Part shown: piece after piece, positions 5,790 through 5,840 of the stretch
Position numbering within the stretch: position 1 is the first letter of the stretch
Layout of the letters: every line of letters begins with the position of its first letter
DNA from: an uncultured Collinsella sp.
GTDB taxonomy: Bacteria > Actinomycetota > Coriobacteriia > Coriobacteriales > Coriobacteriaceae
Direction of reading: 5' to 3'
NCBI GenBank assembly: GCA_900553165.1
Contig: USCN01000089.1
Coordinates: 1-5,840 of the forward strand
DNA length: 5,840 bases
Made by a program: the position numbers and the translations under genes
The notes under the pieces: model-generated
The model's database searches: none
Seen by the model: the letters and a program-made list of their open reading frames with translations, nothing else
Told to the model about the DNA's origin: nothing

Positions 5790-5840
5790 CTAGATATGCT
5801 GACGAATCGCGTCGATATAGGCCCGACCGTAGCGCGTGAG
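5790..5840 (-). CDS. C-terminal tail of an upstream gene, possibly a LysR-type regulator (partial)
   Basis: An open frame enters from the right edge and ends at TAG (5790-5792), giving LTRYGRAYIDAIRQHI. The tail has the look of the final amphipathic helix of LysR-family effector domains, but 16 residues are too few for a family call. GC-rich codons and the same orientation as the methionine gene support real coding. If it is a LysR regulator, it would be a natural candidate for binding the repeat at 5721-5743. No terminator is visible between it and the next gene. Confidence 0.45.
   Translation of the reverse strand, partial: LTRYGRAYIDAIRQHI

Overview
The window looks like a chromosomal segment of a GC-rich Gram-positive bacterium, most likely a gut actinobacterium of the Coriobacteriia (Collinsella-like). 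This is an inference from the high GC content, a sortase-anchored surface protein with an LAxTG signal, Shine-Dalgarno-led genes, and the character of the permease and methyltransferase. No taxonomic marker gene is present, so the placement is tentative.

Layout. Plus strand: the last 17 codons of a surface protein gene (2-52) and its terminator (146-184) come first. A complete paralogous surface protein gene (324-2108) follows, with a signal peptide, a parallel beta-helix of about 24-residue rungs, a Pro/Lys-rich wall spacer and an LAATG sorting signal, closed by a strong terminator (2166-2205). A small alpha/beta-hydrolase esterase (2316-2981) comes next. Minus strand, read from the right edge: the C-terminal tail of an unidentified gene (5790-5840, possibly a LysR-type regulator), a regulatory region rich in inverted repeats (about 5635-5789), a cobalamin-independent methionine synthase-like gene of the YxjG/YxjH type (4501-5634), and a UraA-type NCS2 uracil permease (3043-4377). 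The two blocks converge at a bidirectional hairpin terminator (2979-3027).

Functional picture. The surface proteins probably bind carbohydrate or glycan outside the cell and are attached to the wall by a sortase. The esterase is cytosolic and has no visible link to its neighbours. The methyltransferase should make or salvage methionine. Its upstream region carries an inverted repeat, TATAG-N7-CTATA, whose arms match the MET-box described for the LysR-family regulator MtaR/MetR of streptococci, and a separate perfect 14-bp palindrome in the leader. No terminator is visible between the methyltransferase and the permease, so read-through is possible. No clearly new multi-gene system is evident; the regulatory region at 5675-5743 and the tandem beta-helix surface proteins are the most promising parts.
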